This document shows, piece after piece, positions 32,921-42,247 of a DNA stretch of 43,991 bases. The DNA comes from Rubripirellula obstinata (GTDB lineage: Bacteria > Planctomycetota > Planctomycetia > Pirellulales > Pirellulaceae): positions 1-43,991 of the forward strand of contig NZ_LWSK01000044.1 in NCBI RefSeq assembly GCF_001642955.1, written 5' to 3'. Below the pieces are notes generated by a model that was not told the origin of the DNA, did no database searches, and was given only the letters and a program-made list of their open reading frames with translations. The stretch's first letter is position 1, and every line of letters starts with the position of its first letter. A program made the position numbers and the translations under genes.

Positions 32921-33982
32921 TCAGGCCGTTTTCTTCAAATGCCGATAAGCTTTTTGAGTTGCCATGCGACCGCGACGACTGCGAACGATCAACTCGCTAC
33001 GCAACAAGAACGGCTCGACTTCGTCTTCCAGCGTATCGCTGCTGACGTTCATCGTGTGGGCGATCGCATCCAGGCCGGTTGGTCCGCCGGCAAAAATTCG
33101 CATCAGCGTGTCCAGGTAGCCGCGATCTTGTTTGTCCAAACCCAAATTATCGATCCCGATCATGTCCAACGCCGCCTCACAAATGTCAGCGGTGACCTTT
33201 CCGCCCGCCTTGCTTTGCGCGTAATCACGGACCCACAACAATCGATTGTTCGCCATTCGCGGCGTGCTTCGACTGCGGTCCGCAATCACTTCGGCGGAAT
33301 CATCATCGACCGGCAAATTCAATTTCACTGAATTGCGTTGAACGATCTCGCAAAGGTCCTCCAGCGAATACCAACCGAGATGCTCGCGAATCTGAAAACG
33401 ATCTCTTAGCGGAGCACTCAACATGCCCGCTCGCGTGGTCGCTCCGATCAACGTGAAAGGTTTCAGGTCGTAGTTGAGCGTCCGAGCATTGACGCCTTCG
33501 CCCAGCACGATGTCGATCCGAAAATCCTCCATCGCGGTGTACAAGTATTCTTCCACCGGCTTGGGCACGCGGTGAATTTCGTCGATGAACAACACGCTGC
33601 CTTCGCCCAAATTAGTCAGGTAGGGCAGCAAGTCCTTGGGGGCTCGAATTCCGGCACCGTTGGCCATTTGCACCGTCGTGCCCATTTCCGAGGGGATGAC
33701 GGTGGCGAAGGTGGTTTTGCCTAGACCCGGTGGACCGTCGAACAAAATATGCCCCAGCGGTTCACCGCGACCCTGAGCCGCATCGATCGCAATTTTGAGT
33801 TTTTCGATCACGTCACGCTGGCCCACCATTTCATCCATTCGACGCGGACGCAGCGAGGAATCGTGGGGATCCGGTGTGTTCGAGGCGACAACGTTTCCCT
33901 CACCATCGACGGGTGGATCACCACCACCATCGGCTGCGGATTTCTCTGGATCAGATTGCTGGTAAACTGCTTCGCGTGCCAT
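32921..33982 (-). CDS. ruvB: Holliday junction branch-migration ATPase RuvB
   Basis: Hexameric AAA+ motor that drives branch migration with RuvA during recombination repair. The 353-residue protein has an N-terminal extension (about 1-40, acidic), LRPRRMDEMVGQ (44-55), Walker A GPPGLGKTT (83-91), Walker B VLFIDEIHR (130-138), and an IGATTRAGMLSAPLRDRF sensor/Arg-finger stretch. The winged-helix C-terminus ends RRGRMATQKAYRHL, usual for RuvB. The start is ATG at 33982. ruvA and ruvC are not adjacent. Confidence 0.95.
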   Translation of the reverse strand: MAREAVYQQSDPEKSAADGGGDPPVDGEGNVVASNTPDPHDSSLRPRRMDEMVGQRDVIEKLKIAIDAAQGRGEPLGHILFDGPPGLGKTTFATVIPSEMGTTVQMANGAGIRAPKDLLPYLTNLGEGSVLFIDEIHRVPKPVEEYLYTAMEDFRIDIVLGEGVNARTLNYDLKPFTLIGATTRAGMLSAPLRDRFQIREHLGWYSLEDLCEIVQRNSVKLNLPVDDDSAEVIADRSRSTPRMANNRLLWVRDYAQSKAGGKVTADICEAALDMIGIDNLGLDKQDRGYLDTLMRIFAGGPTGLDAIAHTMNVSSDTLEDEVEPFLLRSELIVRSRRGRMATQKAYRHLKKTA

Positions 33983-34032
33983 CGGCGGACCACTCCGTTG
34001 TGTACTTAATTATCGCAGGCGGATTGTAGCAG

Positions 34033-34118
34033 GTAGGCTCAGTGGAGCCTAAGCGACATCCGGCAATTCTGTCACAAATCAACCTAGCCGGATGTCGCTG
34101 AGGCTCCATTCGGCCCAC
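34033..34118. repeat. GTAG-footed palindrome between divergent ruvB and bioA
   Basis: 32-nt arms: gtaggctcagtggagcctaa... (34033-34064) and ...ggctccattcggcccac (34087-34118) with a few mismatches. It occupies most of the 155-base divergent gap. Confidence 0.85.
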
Positions 34119-34137
34119 GAAACCTCGAATTTGCATT

Positions 34138-35499
34138 ATGAACTCTCCTTCGCACGCCCATTGGCACGGCTTTACTCAAATGGCGGACTTTGAACCGCTG
34201 GTGATTGAATCCGCCGAAGGATGCTGGCTAACCACCACGGACGGAAAGCGGCTTTTTGACGGCGTTTCCAGCCTGTGGTGCAACGTTCACGGTCACCGGC
34301 ACCCCAAAATCGACGCCGCCGTCGCTGATCAGCTCAAGCGAGTCGCCCACATCACGACGCTGGGTATGTCGGCCGACGTGACCGATCAGCTAGCCGAAAA
34401 GTTAGCCGAAATTACGCCCGGCGAGTTGTCACACATCTTCTTTAGCAGCGATGGGTCGTCGTCGGTCGAAGCCGCGATGAAAATGGCGTTTCAGTATTGG
34501 CAACAGAAAACAAATCCATGTCCAAATAAAACAAAATTCCTGGCCCTGGGCAGCGCTTATCACGGCGACACCACCGGGTCAGTATCGCTGGGTGGCATCA
34601 AGTACTTTCATCAATTATTCGCCCCGATCCTGTTTGAACCCGTTCGCGGCCCGATCCCATGCAGTTATCGATTACCTGATTCTGTCAGCAGCGAAGACGC
34701 GGCCAATCATTACGCCACCGAAATTGAATCGTTGCTTCAGCAGCATCATGGATCCATCGCTGCGATCGTGATGGAGCCGCTCGTGCAGGGCGCGGCCGGC
34801 ATGATCACCCATCCGGTCGGCTTGCTGAAAATGATTCGCGATCTCTGTGACCGCTACGACGTGTTGCTGATTTGTGACGAAGTCGCCGTCGGTTTTGGAC
34901 GCACCGGCAAACTCTTTGCTTGCGAACATGAATCCGTCGTACCCGACATTCTTTGCATGGGCAAAGGCCTGACGGCCGGTTACTTACCGATGGCTGCCAC
35001 AATCGCTCGGCCGCATGTTTACGAAGCGTTTCTGGCTGACATCGCTGATTCAAAACAGTTTTTCCACGGACACACCTTTGGCGGAAATCCGCTAGCTGCC
35101 GCAGCGGCGATTGCGTCGATCGACTTGTTTGAAACCACCGACATCTTGCAGCAAGTCGATGCTAAAGCAACTTACTTGCGAGATCGCTTGAGACCGCTGG
35201 CCGATCATCCTAACGTTGGCGACATTCGTGGTCGCGGCTTGATGGTGGGCATTGAAATGATCGCGGATCAATCGACGCGTGAACCATTTGACTCGTCGAT
35301 GCTGATTGGAAAAAAAATCTGTGACGCCGCACTCGACCAGGGCGTTTGGATTCGACCGTTGACGGATGTGATCGTCGCGATGCCTCCGCTTTGCAGCACC
35401 GAATCGGAACTCGACTTTTTGGCGGACGCAATCATCGATTCCATTGAACAAGTCGTTCCCAATGAAGTCTGTTCGAGCACCTTGGCGAATCAATCATGA
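34138..35499 (+). CDS. bioA: Adenosylmethionine-8-amino-7-oxononanoate aminotransferase
   Basis: PLP aminotransferase of biotin synthesis that uses SAM as amino donor to turn KAPA into DAPA. The 453-residue protein has LWCNVHGHRHP (47-57) in the substrate region, SSDGSSSVEAA (103-113), AYHGDTTGS, the PLP Asp247 in ICDEVAVGFGRTG and the Schiff-base Lys276 in CMGKGLTAGYLP. The last is characteristic of BioA rather than other class III transaminases. No other bio gene is adjacent. The stop overlaps the following sigma-factor start by four bases (ATGA). Confidence 0.92.
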   Translation: MNSPSHAHWHGFTQMADFEPLVIESAEGCWLTTTDGKRLFDGVSSLWCNVHGHRHPKIDAAVADQLKRVAHITTLGMSADVTDQLAEKLAEITPGELSHIFFSSDGSSSVEAAMKMAFQYWQQKTNPCPNKTKFLALGSAYHGDTTGSVSLGGIKYFHQLFAPILFEPVRGPIPCSYRLPDSVSSEDAANHYATEIESLLQQHHGSIAAIVMEPLVQGAAGMITHPVGLLKMIRDLCDRYDVLLICDEVAVGFGRTGKLFACEHESVVPDILCMGKGLTAGYLPMAATIARPHVYEAFLADIADSKQFFHGHTFGGNPLAAAAAIASIDLFETTDILQQVDAKATYLRDRLRPLADHPNVGDIRGRGLMVGIEMIADQSTREPFDSSMLIGKKICDAALDQGVWIRPLTDVIVAMPPLCSTESELDFLADAIIDSIEQVVPNEVCSSTLANQS

Positions 35500-36071
35500 G
35501 CGAAAACGAATCCGAACCGGTCGACGTTTCTGACCCCGCGATCATTGCAAAGTACGAACCGTACTTGCGAATGCTCGCGAGGACGCAGATGCGACGAGCC
35601 TATCAGGCCAAAGTCGGTGCCAGCGACATGGTCCAACAAGCGATGCTGCAGGCGGTGCAGGGCATCGACGGTTTTCGCGGACAAACCGAAGCCGAATTCC
35701 GTGGCTGGTTGAGACAAATCCTGGCACATCATCTGTGCCATCTCGACCGCGACATGCACCGCGTCAAAAGGGACGTTCGCCGCGAACAATCGATCGAACA
35801 AAAGCTGGCACAATCGTCGATGCGATTAGAAGGATTGCTGGCCGGCGATGAAGCCACACCCAGCCAACATGCCATGGTGGGCGAAAACGTCATCCAGTTG
35901 GCGGAAGCCGTCGAGTCGCTGCCGCCCGATCAAGCCAACGCCATTCGACTGCATTACCTAGAAGGCATGAAGCTATCAGAAGTCGCCGAGGCACTCGAAA
36001 AAACAACCGGATCCGTCGCCGGCCTTCTGCATCGCGGCATGAAAACGATGCGCGAACAGTTTGTCGATTGA
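35496..36071 (+). CDS. ECF-type RNA polymerase sigma factor
   Basis: Sigma-70 family protein of 191 residues. Region 2 is YEPYLRMLARTQMRRAY ... ASDMVQQAMLQAVQGIDGFRG ... FRGWLRQILAHHL (about 20-85). Region 4 (about 130-188) has LPPDQANAIRLHYLEGMKLSEVAEAL followed by SVAGLLHRGMKTMRE. The start is ATG at 35496, inside the end of bioA (ATGA overlap), so it is translated from the same mRNA. The pairing of biotin synthesis with a sigma factor is unexpected and may be only positional. No anti-sigma gene is adjacent. Confidence 0.88.
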   Translation: MSENESEPVDVSDPAIIAKYEPYLRMLARTQMRRAYQAKVGASDMVQQAMLQAVQGIDGFRGQTEAEFRGWLRQILAHHLCHLDRDMHRVKRDVRREQSIEQKLAQSSMRLEGLLAGDEATPSQHAMVGENVIQLAEAVESLPPDQANAIRLHYLEGMKLSEVAEALEKTTGSVAGLLHRGMKTMREQFVD

Positions 36072-36140
36072 CACCCGAGCATTCTTTTAACGCTTCTCGG
36101 TGAACATAACCATCTGACACCGATTCCGCAGCGATTCTTT

Positions 36141-36773
36141 CTACTGATCGCGTTTTAGAGGGATCGCTCGGATCAAGTCGCCGCCACTGCGTGACACGTT
36201 CAAACTTGTCGTGGATTTTTCCAGCGAAAGAGTGATCGGGAATTCTTGGAAAACAATCGGAACATGCTGATGCAATGTGCAAACCACTTCCGGCGTTAAC
36301 TTTTTATTTGGGCTGGTTCGGTACAATGTCAACTTCCATGGATCACGATCGATCACCAGCAGTTCCCGTGTGCCCACTTCCGCGTAAAAGTCCAACTTCT
36401 CCAGCGTCTTGTCACCGGGGCTGACAATTTCGATCGCCAACTCGGGGCCTCCGAACCAATGGGAACCACGATCTTCGGCAGCAGTGTCGGGCTTAAAAAC
36501 CAAGACATCAGGAATGCGATAGTTCTTGGTCCAATCATCCGCCCGATCGCTGACGTTTGCACCCGCAAGCGTTCGGCCGAGATCTTGCCAATCGACTACC
36601 GAACCGATTGCGATCGACAATTCAGTCGCCAATGACTGGTGTTCGTTGTTAGCCAGTGGTGACATCATATAGACTCCCTCCCAAACCTCGTCGTATCGAT
36701 CAATTTGTCGTGCCTGACGATCAGCGATCAATTGGCTGGCGAAATCAGGGTCATTGACCATCACAGAAACCAT
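36141..36773 (-). CDS. Uma2-family (DUF820) putative nuclease
   Basis: A 210-residue member of the Uma2 family, which has a PD-(D/E)xK nuclease-like fold but usually no known function. Visible features: EVWEGVYMMSP near the N-terminus, NYRIPDVLVFK with the conserved Asp, PELAIEIVSPGDKTLEKLDFYAEVG with Glu and Lys of the presumptive active site, and ELLVIDRDPWKL. ATG 36773 is the start; ATG 36761 is an alternative. It stands alone, convergent with the sigma-factor gene. Confidence 0.82.
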   Translation of the reverse strand: MVSVMVNDPDFASQLIADRQARQIDRYDEVWEGVYMMSPLANNEHQSLATELSIAIGSVVDWQDLGRTLAGANVSDRADDWTKNYRIPDVLVFKPDTAAEDRGSHWFGGPELAIEIVSPGDKTLEKLDFYAEVGTRELLVIDRDPWKLTLYRTSPNKKLTPEVVCTLHQHVPIVFQEFPITLSLEKSTTSLNVSRSGGDLIRAIPLKRDQ

Positions 36774-36885
36774 AGAGGATGCTCCGAATCGAGTTGCATC
36801 AAACCAATGTCACTTCCGCCTCATTCTAACCCAAAACCTAATCGCTAACACCTAACGCCCAATCCCTAAAACCTAATCCCTACTC

Positions 36886-38433
36886 ATGATCCGCACTCGC
36901 TTCGCTCCTTCCCCCACCGGTTACCTTCACATTGGTGGCGTTCGCACGGCACTGTTTAATTGGCTGTTGGCTCGGCAATCCGGCGGGCAATTTATCCTGC
37001 GAATTGATGACACCGACGCGGGGCGAAATGTGGCCGAGGCCTTGCAGCCTATCTTGGACGGTTTCAAGTGGCTGGGAATGGATTGGGACGAGGGCCCCGA
37101 AGTCGGCGGGCCGCACGAGCCTTACTACCAATCGCAGCGGAGCGAATTGCACCAAGCCGCCGCGGCGAAGTTGCTGGCATCCGGTCACGCCTACCGCGAC
37201 TACGCCAGTGCCGATGACCTGCAAGCACTGCGAACGGAAGCGGAAAAGAAGGGCGAACGATTTTTTTACGATCGTCGCTTCATGGCCGAAGACGATGCGG
37301 CGGCCGCCAAGTACGAAGCCGAAGGTCGCGTCGCCACCATCCGGCTAAAGATGCCCCGTGAAGGCGAATGCGTCATCAACGATCTGATCCGTGGCGAAGT
37401 CCGCGTTCAATGGGCAACCGAACAAGACCACGTGATTCAACGCGCCGATGGAAGCTGCATCTACCACTTGGCCAGCGCCGTCGATGACCACGACTTGCAA
37501 ATCACCCACATCGTTCGCGCCGAAGAACACTTGCCCAACACGGCTCGACAAATTTTCATCTTGGAATCGCTCGGGTATGAACTGCCCCAGTTCGCACACC
37601 TGCCTTACGTCGCCGAACCGAGCGGGACGGCAAAACTGAGTAAACGAAAACTTTCCAAGTACGAAAAGAATAAAGACTTCGCCAACCTGCTGTCGCACGG
37701 TCGTTCGATCGCAGAACGCTGTGGCTTTGAAACATCCGCTGACACTTTCAATCCCGTCATCGTCGACTTCTATCGCGAAATCGGATTCGATGCCGACGCG
37801 ATTTTGAATTACCTAGTGCTGTTGGGCTGGTCGCTGGATGGTGAGACGGAAAAATTCACCGTCGATGAAATGATCAAGCACTTTTCGCTCGATCGCGTCA
37901 ACAAAGCACCTGCGTCGTTCGACCCACAAAAACTACTTTCGTTTCAAGGCGATGCTTTCGCCGCGCTGTCGCTGGAAACCCGAGTCGATCGTTGTCGCCC
38001 GTTCGCGGTTGCTGCTGGATTTATCACCGAAGAGGCCGCAGGACAAAACTTTGCCGCGATCGTCGATGGGGCAGGGGATCGAATCAAGATGGCGGGCGAT
38101 ATCCTGGACTTTGATTACTTTTTCAAAGACGACATCGCTTACGAAGAAAAAGCGTTCCAGAAACGAATCAACAAACCCGAGAATGCTCGTGAATTGCTCG
38201 TAAAACTGGCTGATTTCCTCGAATCAGACTCGTCCGACTTTGACGTTGACCGATCCAAAGCATTGGTCGAAGAATTCTGTACAAACGAATCCATTGAACT
38301 CAAGGACATCATTCACGCGCTGCGAGTGGCAACCACCGGCACCGCTGCCGGATTTGGCATGTTTGAAACGCTGGCGATTCTCGGTAAAGATAAGGTAGTG
38401 GCGAGGTCGCGTGACGCGGCTGCGAAGCGGTAG
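36886..38433 (+). CDS. gltX: Glutamyl-tRNA synthetase
   Basis: Class I aminoacyl-tRNA synthetase of 515 residues charging tRNA-Glu. It has [12 protein letters not shown] at 7-18 (the HIGH motif is H15-I-G-G), the [10 protein letters not shown] binding loop, FYDRRF, the [12 protein letters not shown] loop and a KMSKS-type motif KLSKR at 250-254. The anticodon-binding helical domain follows. The sequence is diverged from standard GluRS in the region before KLSKR ([16 protein letters not shown]). The TAG stop at 38431-38433 lies in a GTAG word of a decayed family-B arm. A leader of short CCTAA-type repeats (36836-36881) precedes the ATG. Confidence 0.92.
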   Translation: MIRTRFAPSPTGYLHIGGVRTALFNWLLARQSGGQFILRIDDTDAGRNVAEALQPILDGFKWLGMDWDEGPEVGGPHEPYYQSQRSELHQAAAAKLLASGHAYRDYASADDLQALRTEAEKKGERFFYDRRFMAEDDAAAAKYEAEGRVATIRLKMPREGECVINDLIRGEVRVQWATEQDHVIQRADGSCIYHLASAVDDHDLQITHIVRAEEHLPNTARQIFILESLGYELPQFAHLPYVAEPSGTAKLSKRKLSKYEKNKDFANLLSHGRSIAERCGFETSADTFNPVIVDFYREIGFDADAILNYLVLLGWSLDGETEKFTVDEMIKHFSLDRVNKAPASFDPQKLLSFQGDAFAALSLETRVDRCRPFAVAAGFITEEAAGQNFAAIVDGAGDRIKMAGDILDFDYFFKDDIAYEEKAFQKRINKPENARELLVKLADFLESDSSDFDVDRSKALVEEFCTNESIELKDIIHALRVATTGTAAGFGMFETLAILGKDKVVARSRDAAAKR

Positions 38434-38749
38434 CTGATCTCGCTAGGTAAGACATTGAACCATTTCCATTCCGCAAAACATGGCATCGATTCGTTTAACC
38501 GCGCGGGCAACGCCCCGCGCGTCGTGCGGGGCGAAAAGTAGCATGGCGGCCCCCCGCCGTGGACTCACCCCGCGCACTGTGGGGCCGCACGACGCGCGGC
38601 CCGAAAAGTAGCATGGCGGCCCCCCGCCGTGGACTCACCCCGCGCACTGTGGGGCCGCACGACGCGCGGGGCGTTGCCCACGCGGTTAAACGATTTAGAA
38701 GTCTAGTCAATGGACCGCCGCTCAATTTCCAGAACCATCCGGTATAGCG
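38434..38749. other. Repeat-filled gap between gltX and cytochrome c gene
   Basis: A 316-base gap. It starts with a decayed family-B left arm (gtagctgatctcgctagg from 38430) and is then taken up by an element A copy with a tandemly repeated loop (38492-38692). About 55 bases remain before the cytochrome start. No gene is supported. Confidence 0.6.
38492..38692. repeat. Element A with a loop containing a 70-bp tandem duplication
   Basis: 38-nt arms at 38492-38529 and 38655-38692 (one mismatch) of the type gtttaaccgcgcgggcaacg. Between them, a 70-bp unit beginning cgaaaagtagcatggcggcc occurs twice in direct orientation, at 38532 and 38602, running into the right arm. The unit includes gggccgcacgacgcg, also seen in the loop of the 40.2-kb copy. 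No clear flanking direct repeat was found for this copy. Confidence 0.88.
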
Positions 38750-40093
38750 ATGAAACGAATTCTTTCTCTTTTGATTTTTTTGCCAATCGCGTTGGTCGGC
38801 TGTAGCAGCGAAACCGAACCGATCGCTTCCTTCGAGCCGAACTTGGTCCACACGACCAAGTACGCGATCCAAGAAGAACTCGATATGGATCAGGCTTCCG
38901 ACGACGCGTTCTGGTTAGCCGAAACGATGTTTGGCACTCCTGATGAACCCAAGCTGCCAAAGTTTGTCATCGAGGACAACGACTTGGCTTCGTTGGTGTC
39001 CAACAAAAACCTGCGTCGAGCCTCCGGTCCAGCCGATGCCGAAGGTCGTGGACTGTATCGCAAACACTGTGCGACCTGTCACGGGATCACCGGCGACGGA
39101 CGCGGGCCCACCGGCGCGATCCAAATGCCTTACCCACGCGATTACCGCATGGGTGTGTTCAAGTTCAAAAAAGTGCCTCGCGGCGTCAAGCCGACCAAGG
39201 ATGATTTGGACTACGTGATCCGACATGGGATTGGCGGCACCGGCATGATCGCCATCCCCGCACTCAGCAATTCCGACATCGACGCACTGGTGGATTACGT
39301 GATCTATCTGTCTTGGCGAGGTGAGCTGGAACGCCAAGCCATTGACGGTGCGATCTTTGACGGCATCATCGAAGATGGGGAGCGGATCATCGACCCCGAA
39401 TACGCAGCCAAACTTGCGGCCGATCCTGGTCTCGCCGAACAGATGGAAGCGTTGGCTGATAAAGACGAAGAGGAACTCAGCGAATCAGAAGCGGCGGCCT
39501 TGGCCAAGTATGAAACGCATGTCGAAAACTGGGAGTACGCCGAAGAGTACGTGGCCGACATCGCTGAATCTTGGCTGGAAGCCGACGACGAAGTCATCGA
39601 AGTGCCTGATCCCCCCAGCGAGATTCCGGTCGCTGAAAATTACGAAGACATTGTCAAATTCCGCGCCGGCCCAAAAGCCGAATCCTTCGCGGCATCGGTC
39701 CAGCGTGGTCAAGAGCTTTTCAAAGGAAAGATCGCCGCGTGCAGCAAGTGTCACGGCGAACGAGGACTCGGCAACGGGCAAACCAACGACTACGACGATT
39801 GGACCAAAGACTGGACAACGCGTATCGGCCTCAAACCCGAAGACACCGATTCGCTGATTCCAATGCTGGCTCGCGGTGCCTTTCCGCCTCGCAACGCAGT
39901 GCCCCGCAACTTTGCCGAGGGCATCTTCCGCGGCGGATCGTCATCAAAAGATCTGTACCTGCGAATCACTCAAGGCATCGACGGATCGCCGATGCCAGCG
40001 GTCACCTTCGTCGATGGCGAGTTAGAGCAAACCGACGTCTGGCATTTGATCAACTTCATCCGAAGTTTGCAGAACGCCCCGGAAGCCACGTAG
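38750..40093 (+). CDS. Di-haem cytochrome c lipoprotein
   Basis: Periplasmic electron carrier of 447 residues, predicted to be anchored by a lipid. The signal is MKRILSLLIFLPIALVGC with lipobox Cys18. Two c-type haem sites: Cys107-x2-Cys110-His111 (CATCH) and Cys331-x2-Cys334-His335 (CSKCH). Likely axial Met residues are Met166 (GGTGMIAIP) and Met415 (GSPMPAV). The haem domains are separated by a long acidic helical linker (about 205-300). Partner oxidase or dehydrogenase genes are not adjacent, so the pathway is unknown. The start is ATG at 38750. Confidence 0.9.
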   Translation: MKRILSLLIFLPIALVGCSSETEPIASFEPNLVHTTKYAIQEELDMDQASDDAFWLAETMFGTPDEPKLPKFVIEDNDLASLVSNKNLRRASGPADAEGRGLYRKHCATCHGITGDGRGPTGAIQMPYPRDYRMGVFKFKKVPRGVKPTKDDLDYVIRHGIGGTGMIAIPALSNSDIDALVDYVIYLSWRGELERQAIDGAIFDGIIEDGERIIDPEYAAKLAADPGLAEQMEALADKDEEELSESEAAALAKYETHVENWEYAEEYVADIAESWLEADDEVIEVPDPPSEIPVAENYEDIVKFRAGPKAESFAASVQRGQELFKGKIAACSKCHGERGLGNGQTNDYDDWTKDWTTRIGLKPEDTDSLIPMLARGAFPPRNAVPRNFAEGIFRGGSSSKDLYLRITQGIDGSPMPAVTFVDGELEQTDVWHLINFIRSLQNAPEAT

Positions 40094-40097
40094 CAAC

Positions 40098-40360
40098 GTA
40101 GGCCGGAACAAGACGCGTTTCGCGGCGCAGTTCCGGCAGTCCCCCCAACGCCATGAAGAGTTTTTAAACTGTTTAACCGCGTTGGGCATCGCCCCGCGCG
40201 TCCGGGGCCGCACGACGCGGAACGAAACTCGCGGGGCGATGCCCAACGTGGCTAAACAAAACAATGTTTTTTGGCTGGATCAAATCTCTTCACGGCGTTG
40301 CAGTCCGCCCGCACCGTCATGCCGGAACTGCGCCGCGAAACGCGTCTTGTTCCGGCCTAC
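40098..40360. repeat. Three-level nested palindrome (GTAG element containing element A)
   Basis: Outer arms are perfect over 41 nt (40098-40138 and 40320-40360; gtaggccggaacaagacg... and ...cttgttccggcctac). Inside are terminal inverted repeats caacgccatgaagag (40146-40160) and ctcttcacggcgttg (40286-40300), and inside those the element A arms (40171-40200 and 40230-40257). The inserted element is flanked by gcagtcccccc (40136-40146) and gcagtccgccc (40300-40310). Confidence 0.93.
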
Positions 40361-40433
40361 GGTTTGACTCGGTGATTTGGTACCTTCATGGGCAATTGAT
40401 AACGTTTTCCCACGATCAAAACACGGGCTCTCG

Positions 40434-42146
40434 ATGAGCGATTCAGTACACGACAAACCTTCCGAAGCCGATTCCCCAAAAGAGTCTCGCCACTTCATCC
40501 AACAGGCGATTGATGCTGACCTGGCATCAGGCCGTTTCGATGGCGTTTTCACTCGTTTCCCACCGGAACCCAATGGCTATCTGCACATTGGGCACGCCAA
40601 GAGTATCTGCTTGAACTTTGCCTTGGCAGAAGAGTTTGGTGGCACCTGCAACCTGCGATTCGACGACACCAATCCGACCAAGGAAGAAACGGAGTACGTC
40701 AACGCGATCAAGGACGACATCGAATGGCTGGGATTCAAGTGGGACAACCTGCACTTTTCCAGCGACTACTTTGACAAGCTTTACGCGTGGGCCGAAAAGC
40801 TGATCGAGCAAGGTGATGCCTACGTTTGTGATTTGAATGCCGAGGAAACTCGCGAATACCGTGGATCGCTGACCGAACCAGGCCGCGATAGCCCCCACCG
40901 CGACCGCAGCCCCAAAGAGAACCTGGAACTGTTTCGCGGCATGCGTGACGGTAAGTTTGCCGATGGCGAAAAAACGCTGCGTGCAAAGATCGACATGGCC
41001 TCGCCCAACATCAACTTGCGTGATCCGGTCATGTACCGAATCCTGCGAGCCGAGCACCATCGCACGGGCGACAAGTGGTGCATCTATCCAACCTACGACT
41101 GGACTCACGGACAAAGTGATTCGATCGAAGGAATCACGTTCTCCATTTGCACGCTGGAATTTGAGAACCACCGTCCACTCTACGACTGGTATTGCCAAAA
41201 ACTGGGCATCCATCATCCACGGCAAATCGAGTTTGCAAAACTAAAACTCAGCACGCTGTTGATCGGCAAACGGCACATGCTGCGAATGGTCAAAGAAGGC
41301 CTGGTCGACGGCTGGGACGATCCGCGTATGCCAACGCTGTCGGGATACCGTCGCCGCGGTTACACGCCCGAATCGATTCGCAATTTCTGCGCTGACATCG
41401 GCGTCGCCAAATTCAACAGCACGATCGACATCATCCGCTTGGAAAATTCGGTCCGCGATCATTTGAACAAAGTCGCTCCACGACGCATGGCGGTCCTGGA
41501 TCCAGTCAAGCTGACGATCACGAATTGGCCGTCGGGCGAAGTCGTCACCAACGAAGCTGTCAACAATCCAGAAGATCCGAACGCTGGAAGTCGCGAGATT
41601 CCTTTTTCTGGTGAGCTTTACATTGAACGCGAAGATTTCCGCGAAGAAGCACCTCGTAAATTCTTCCGTCTAAAAAAAGGCGGAGCGGTTCGTTTGCGAG
41701 CCGGTTACATCATCGATTGCCAAGACGTCGTCAAGGACGACGACGGGAACATCACCGAAATCCTTTGCACCTACGATCCCGAAACCAAGAGCGGCGAAGA
41801 CAACTCGGGTCGCAAAGTCAAAGGCACGATCCACTGGGTCAGTGCCCAGCATGCCGCCGAAGTCGAAGTTCGTTTGTACGATCGACTGTTCACCGCCGAA
41901 GATCCAAGCAAGTGCGAAGAAGGCCAAACCTTCGTCGATCATCTGAATCCTGATTCTCTAAAAACCGTCACCGCGTTTGTCGAACCAGAATTGGCCAAAG
42001 CCAAGGTCGGCGACCGAGTCCAATTTGAGCGACTGGGTTATTTCATCGTCGACCAAGATAGCACCGATGACAAACGGGTCTTCAACCGAATCGTTTCGTT
42101 ACGCGACACCTGGGGCAAGATGGAAGCGAAGGGCAAGACGACGTGA
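40434..42146 (+). CDS. glnS: Glutaminyl-tRNA synthetase
   Basis: Class I synthetase of 570 residues that charges tRNA-Gln. The fold is complete: [16 protein letters not shown] with HIGH at 51-54, [38 protein letters not shown], the [17 protein letters not shown] segment and a two-part beta-barrel anticodon domain. The usual VMSKRK loop is replaced by LIGKRH (about 276-281), keeping only the Lys-Arg. Its presence suggests direct Gln charging, not the amidotransferase route. I start it at ATG 40434; an in-frame ATG at 40377 adds 19 unrelated residues. Confidence 0.94.
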   Translation: MSDSVHDKPSEADSPKESRHFIQQAIDADLASGRFDGVFTRFPPEPNGYLHIGHAKSICLNFALAEEFGGTCNLRFDDTNPTKEETEYVNAIKDDIEWLGFKWDNLHFSSDYFDKLYAWAEKLIEQGDAYVCDLNAEETREYRGSLTEPGRDSPHRDRSPKENLELFRGMRDGKFADGEKTLRAKIDMASPNINLRDPVMYRILRAEHHRTGDKWCIYPTYDWTHGQSDSIEGITFSICTLEFENHRPLYDWYCQKLGIHHPRQIEFAKLKLSTLLIGKRHMLRMVKEGLVDGWDDPRMPTLSGYRRRGYTPESIRNFCADIGVAKFNSTIDIIRLENSVRDHLNKVAPRRMAVLDPVKLTITNWPSGEVVTNEAVNNPEDPNAGSREIPFSGELYIEREDFREEAPRKFFRLKKGGAVRLRAGYIIDCQDVVKDDDGNITEILCTYDPETKSGEDNSGRKVKGTIHWVSAQHAAEVEVRLYDRLFTAEDPSKCEEGQTFVDHLNPDSLKTVTAFVEPELAKAKVGDRVQFERLGYFIVDQDSTDDKRVFNRIVSLRDTWGKMEAKGKTT

Positions 42147-42160
42147 GTTTGTAGACTCAA

Positions 42161-42231
42161 CGTAGAACGGAATTCATTCCGTTAATCGCGAACGATATCT
42201 GCCAATGTAACGGAATAAATTCCGTTCTACG
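42161..42231. repeat. Palindrome with GTAG/CTAC ends at the glnS end
   Basis: 23-nt arms cgtagaacggaattcattcc... (42161-42183) and ...ataaattccgttctacg (42209-42231) with one mismatch and a 25-nt loop. The GTAG begins one base inside the arm. It lies in the gap between glnS and the membrane-protein gene. Confidence 0.88.
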
Positions 42232-42247
42232 TTAAGCCAATAAGCCC

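Noticed and set aside
40527-41225. 232-codon reverse frame opposite glnS
   Set aside because: Covers the conserved catalytic domain of GlnRS on the other strand. No domain of its own.
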